A stretch of 64,000 nt of DNA, taken from assembly GCA_016208685.1 (NCBI GenBank), contig JACQXM010000015.1, forward strand, positions 62,001 to 126,000, in the 5' to 3' direction. Shown here one piece after another: positions 61,217-64,000 of the stretch. A program made the translations under genes and the position numbers. The notes beneath the pieces were generated by a model. It saw only the letters and a list, made by a program, of their open reading frames with translations. It ran no database searches and was not told where the DNA came from. Position 1 is the first letter of the stretch. Each line of letters begins with the position of its first letter. The DNA comes from Planctomycetota bacterium (GTDB lineage: Bacteria; Planctomycetota; Phycisphaerae; UBA1845).

Positions 61217-61855
61217 TCAGCGCGTGGACGCGGAAGGGATCAGCTCGAAGTCCACGCGGAACGGAGCTGCACCGACGTCGGCGATCTCGAAACGAACGAT
61301 GAGCAGCGAGTTGCATGGAAAATCCACGCCCAACAGCGCTTCAAACGGCGGAGCCGACCCCTGACTCACCAGTACTTCATCGCCGGCGTCGTCCGTGTCC
61401 ACGCGGAAGAACTCCACGCCCCGCACCAGGGCGTCGTCGATCGTGTTCTCGGCCGGCACGTTGGCTTCAAGCAGGGACAGCAGGCGGGGGCTACCGATAG
61501 CGAATACCCGCGCGCAGTTCAGGGACACGATGGCACTGGTGGCGTCGCCGTCGAGCCGGTTGTCGCCCGCCAGCGGGCCGAACTGGGCGAAATCCGGAGC
61601 AAACGCCGGGCTGGTCTGGTCGTACGTGCCGTACGTAAACACAGCGCGATGCGGTGTGTTGTTGATGAACACCACGCGAACCGTTCCCCGCAGGCCGGCA
61701 GTAGAACTGCCGAAGGAGGCGGTCAAGTTGCGGAACGCCTCGCCGCAGCCGGACGTACTCAGCAGAGCGCAAACCACAACCGCGGCGACCGACCGGCGGG
61801 TCGCAGTGGCCGTTCCGAACGCGACGCGCGAGGTCGTTCGCGGATGCCGGATCAT
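61217..61855 (-). CDS. Lipoprotein of unknown function
   Basis: The product is about 212 residues from the ATG at 61855; the frame is open to 61981 but the extra residues look like a shadow. A hydrophobic stretch ends in LLSTSGCGEA, a lipobox, so the protein is probably lipid-anchored. The mature part (VRVVFINNTPHRAVFTYGTY, FRVDTDDAGDEVLVSQG, LLIVRFEIADVGAAPFRVDF) looks like a beta sandwich. No family is recognised. It lies 83 bases upstream of xseA on the same strand and may be cotranscribed with it. Confidence 0.65.
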   Translation of the reverse strand: MIRHPRTTSRVAFGTATATRRSVAAVVVCALLSTSGCGEAFRNLTASFGSSTAGLRGTVRVVFINNTPHRAVFTYGTYDQTSPAFAPDFAQFGPLAGDNRLDGDATSAIVSLNCARVFAIGSPRLLSLLEANVPAENTIDDALVRGVEFFRVDTDDAGDEVLVSQGSAPPFEALLGVDFPCNSLLIVRFEIADVGAAPFRVDFELIPSASTR

Positions 61856-62103
61856 GCCCGTACGGTATCCCAAACGCCTGGTCGCAGAAAGGCCGAGCCG
61901 CGGGCGAGACGGTGACTCGCGACCGGGGCGCGCGGTCGCGGGATCCTCCGCTTCCGACCAAGGCCGCACCTGGCTGGACACTTAGACCTCGATATCGTAG
62001 GCCTAGACCAGGCGAACCTTGCTTACCGCCGCGCGGCGGTGGAAGGGGTTCCCGCATGTCCCGGGCGTGAATATCGGCCGCTCGGGATCAGAGGGAGGTG
62101 GTC

Positions 62104-63396
62104 ATGTCGTCCGGATTCGCACGCTGCATCGGTATCGTCACTTGCGTCACGGGGTGCCTGGCGCTCTCGCGCTGCTCCCCGCCGGCCGGCGCTCCCGGCG
62201 GTAACGGAGGCAACGACCAGGCCGGCAAGCTCCGCGTGCTGGTCACCGACAAACCCTTCCCCGTCGAGTTCATCAGCGAGGCACTGGTCACCATCACCCG
62301 CGTCGAGGTGCGCCGCGAGGAAGGCCCGGTAACGGATGCCTGCACCACCGCATCGTGCGTGGGAGGCGTCTGCGTGGACGTGACCACCAGTTGCGACGAC
62401 GCCGACCCCTGCACCACGGATTTCTGCGACTCAGCGACAGGCGCGTGTACGTACACGGCGCTGGAATGCGTCGCGGGAGAGGTCTGCGCGGACGGCATTT
62501 GCGCCACGGCCTGCGCGGACGTCGCGGAGTGCGACGACGGAAACCTCTGCACCGTGGACAGTTGCACGGACGGCGCCTGCCTCCATGCCCCGGCGGATTG
62601 CGACGACGACGATGACTGCACCGCGGATTCGTGCGAAGCCGTGGACGGTTCCTGCACGCACACGACCATCACCTGCTCCGACGACGAAGCCTGCCACGAT
62701 GGCGCCTGCCGGCCGCGCTGCGAGGCAAACAGCGACTGCGCCGAGGACGGCAACCCCTTCATCGTGATTTTCGAAGGCTCCCAGGTGTTCAACCTGCTCG
62801 ACCTGCGCGACGGACGAACCGATCTGCTCGCGGACGCCGACGTGCCTCCGGGCACTTACACCCAGATGCGCCTGATTGTCACCGAGGGTAAGATCACTCT
62901 CACCGATGGGCGCGAGTTCCCTCTGCGCGTTCCCAGCGGCGAGCAAACGGGCATCAAACTCCATTTCACGTTCGAGGTGGCCGGCGGCGAGGAAACGGTG
63001 TTGCTGCTGGACGTGGACTTGAGCCGCGCCTTCTCGCCCATCCCCGGCGGACACGTGGATGACGTGGGCGGCATCCGGAACTTCCGCTTCTCGCCGTCGG
63101 TGGCCATGCGGTTGATCCAACTGCTTGACGCCGGCAGCATCTCCGGGACGGTAAGTGACGCGGATGGAAATCCGCTGGCCGATGTCGCGGTTTCCGTCTT
63201 CGATGCCGGCGGCGAAGAACTGACGGCCACGTTCACCAGCGCCGAGGGCACCTACACCGTGTCCGGCCTGGCGACGGGCACCTATCGGTTGGTCTTTACG
63301 GCGAGCGGCTTTGCCGACGCCGAGGTGACGGGCGTATCGGTGAGCGCCGGCGCCACAACCTCGGGCGTTGATGCGGTGCTTACGGCGGCGCCCTGA
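62104..63396 (+). CDS. DUF4382 lipoprotein with a cysteine-rich insert and a CarboxypepD_reg-like domain
   Basis: The 430-residue protein has a signal peptide and lipobox (TGCLALSRC). Residues about 40-75 begin a DUF4382 domain ([20 protein letters not shown]). At about residue 80 it is interrupted by some 130 residues holding many cysteines and Asp-rich D-x-D-x-C motifs ([25 protein letters not shown]). From about 220 the DUF4382 fold resumes ([37 protein letters not shown]). The last 85 residues are a CarboxypepD_reg-like sandwich ([20 protein letters not shown]). AGGGAGG five bases before the ATG sets the start. Function unknown; surface adhesion is possible. Confidence 0.8.
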   Translation: MSSGFARCIGIVTCVTGCLALSRCSPPAGAPGGNGGNDQAGKLRVLVTDKPFPVEFISEALVTITRVEVRREEGPVTDACTTASCVGGVCVDVTTSCDDADPCTTDFCDSATGACTYTALECVAGEVCADGICATACADVAECDDGNLCTVDSCTDGACLHAPADCDDDDDCTADSCEAVDGSCTHTTITCSDDEACHDGACRPRCEANSDCAEDGNPFIVIFEGSQVFNLLDLRDGRTDLLADADVPPGTYTQMRLIVTEGKITLTDGREFPLRVPSGEQTGIKLHFTFEVAGGEETVLLLDVDLSRAFSPIPGGHVDDVGGIRNFRFSPSVAMRLIQLLDAGSISGTVSDADGNPLADVAVSVFDAGGEELTATFTSAEGTYTVSGLATGTYRLVFTASGFADAEVTGVSVSAGATTSGVDAVLTAAP

Positions 63397-63429
63397 CCCA
63401 ACTTTCGCAGATCAGCGTTGCAACGAGTT

Positions 63430-63507
63430 GCATGGCCACGCAAGCGTGGACCATGCCACCCGCCGGCGTTGCGACCGGTGGCATGGTCCACGCTTGCGTG
63501 GCCATGC
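63430..63507. repeat. Perfect 31-bp inverted repeat
   Basis: GCATGGCCACGCAAGCGTGG plus eleven more bases at 63430-63460 is exactly complementary to 63477-63507, separated by a 16-base loop. Each arm also contains its own small palindrome CCACGCAAGCGTGG. It lies 34 bases behind the DUF4382 stop. No T-run follows. Confidence 0.85.
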
Positions 63508-63541
63508 TGGGCGCGGAGCGCCGGCTGACCGCTCCATGCTG

Positions 63542-63797
63542 TCGCGGTACGGATCGGACGCGGCACACTCCGCAAATTCCGAATTCTGAATTCTGAATTC
63601 CGAGTTCCGGATCCCGGATGCCGTCAGGGAGCGGCAAATGCGCGTGACCGCTCGTTGGCACTCGCGGTACGGATCGGAAGCGGCACACTCCGCAAATTCT
63701 GAATTCTGAATTCTGAACTCCGACTTCCGGATTCCAGCTTCCGCCAGGGAGCGGCAGATTCCGAATTCCCAATTCCGGATTCCGCCAGGAAGCGGCA
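63542..63797. repeat. 120-bp direct repeat built from AATTCYG heptamers
   Basis: The 95-base stretch starting TCGCGGTACGGATCGGA at 63542 recurs at 63662, exactly 120 bases on, with about nine bases in ten kept. Inside, 63576-63620 and 63696-63740 consist of seven-base units such as AATTCCG and AATTCTG. A third, shortened block follows at 63758-63797. There are no spacers, so it is not a CRISPR array. Confidence 0.75.
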
Positions 63798-63838
63798 GGT
63801 GCGAGCACCTGCCCTACGCGCCGGCCCGCTTACCGGCG

Positions 63839-64000
63839 CTACGCCGACGCGCCGGTGTAGTGGCGCAGCCCGAAGCGCCAGAAGAGCGTGGCGGCGGTGA
63901 GGGCCAGGGCTGCCACGGCGATGGCACTCGCCGTCATGACCGGCTCCGCCTTGCCCACCAGGGCGGCGGCGGGGAACGTGGTGAGCATCGCCAGGGGGAT
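63839..64000 (-). CDS. ABC-2 permease (DUF990-like), C-terminal end, cut by the right edge
   Basis: The minus strand is open from the window edge to a TAG at 63839-63841, giving the last 53 residues. They read ALVGKAEPVMTASAIAVAAL followed by ATLFWRFGLRHYTGASA, i.e. one hydrophobic helix then an F-W-R-x-G-L-R-x-Y-x-x-A-S tail. That tail is characteristic of ABC-2 family permeases of the DUF990 type. Only this fragment is visible, so the family is a fair but not firm call. Confidence 0.55.
   Translation of the reverse strand: MPLAMLTTFPAAALVGKAEPVMTASAIAVAALALTAATLFWRFGLRHYTGASA

Noticed and set aside
63430-63507. Rho-independent terminator
   Set aside because: The stem is much too long and no T-run follows.
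63542-63797. CRISPR array
   Set aside because: The repeat has no unique spacers of constant length and consists of degenerate heptamers.
1-64000. tRNA, rRNA or riboswitch genes
   Set aside because: I looked for cloverleaf and conserved RNA motifs in the intergenic regions and saw none that I could support.

Overview
The window is 64 kb of GC-rich bacterial DNA that reads best as a Planctomycetota-like chromosome segment. The evidence is indirect: many secreted lipoproteins of no known function, a DUF6677-type membrane protein, a PQQ-like beta-propeller protein, and several kinds of short palindromic repeat placed just behind genes. The phylum is an inference, at about 60 percent. No rRNA, tRNA, CRISPR array or prophage was seen.

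Layout. 1-6.6 kb, minus strand: an operon for succinate dehydrogenase / fumarate reductase (sdhC, sdhA, sdhB). A 102-bp palindromic element and a DUF4258/YgiT toxin-antitoxin-like pair sit between sdhA and sdhB. A transglutaminase-like protein and an unknown membrane-anchored protein follow. 6.8-13 kb, plus strand: a DUF2752 membrane protein, two tandem paralogous lipoproteins, a glycosyltransferase and a 911-residue lipoprotein. 13-16.6 kb: a dead IS1595-like element, a second repeat family, then yajC, tgt, truB and a small lipoprotein on the minus strand. 16.8-25.6 kb: an FmdB-type zinc ribbon, two small membrane proteins, a GH114-like hydrolase, a family 2 glycosyltransferase, a tandem pair of CgeB-like glycosyltransferases (one fused to an FkbM methyltransferase) and a probable outer-membrane protein. 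25.8-26.5 kb: an acetolactate-decarboxylase-like lipoprotein.

The most important region is 26.5-50.4 kb. A minus-strand operon carries a TetR regulator, a two-gene molybdenum hydroxylase and its maturation factors XdhC and MocA. Divergent from it, a plus-strand operon of 13 genes encodes what looks like a complete anaerobic benzoyl-CoA pathway. An acyl-CoA ligase would activate the aromatic acid. An ATP-driven class I benzoyl-CoA reductase of the Azoarcus (Bzd) type, BzdNOPQ, would dearomatise the ring. Dienoyl-CoA hydratase (Dch), hydroxyacyl-CoA dehydrogenase (Had) and ring hydrolase (Oah) would open it, and a 3-hydroxyacyl-CoA dehydrogenase fusion plus a thiolase would give glutaryl-CoA and acetyl-CoA. 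The operon also holds a third radical-enzyme-type subunit with its own ATPase activator, and a 1136-residue protein joining an unrecognised domain, DUF2889 and the ligase. The intergenic region between the two operons has TTGACA boxes facing both ways and an 18-bp palindrome that suits the TetR protein.

50.4-64 kb: a SpoIIE-type phosphatase, a FabF-like synthase, the minus-strand block rpsP-trmD-rplS-yraN-tatD (without rimM), a PQQ-like protein, a ketoacyl-synthase-like protein lacking the active-site cysteine, xseB-xseA, two more lipoproteins (one a DUF4382 protein apparently interrupted by a cysteine-rich insert), a run of repeats and the end of an ABC-2 permease cut by the window edge.
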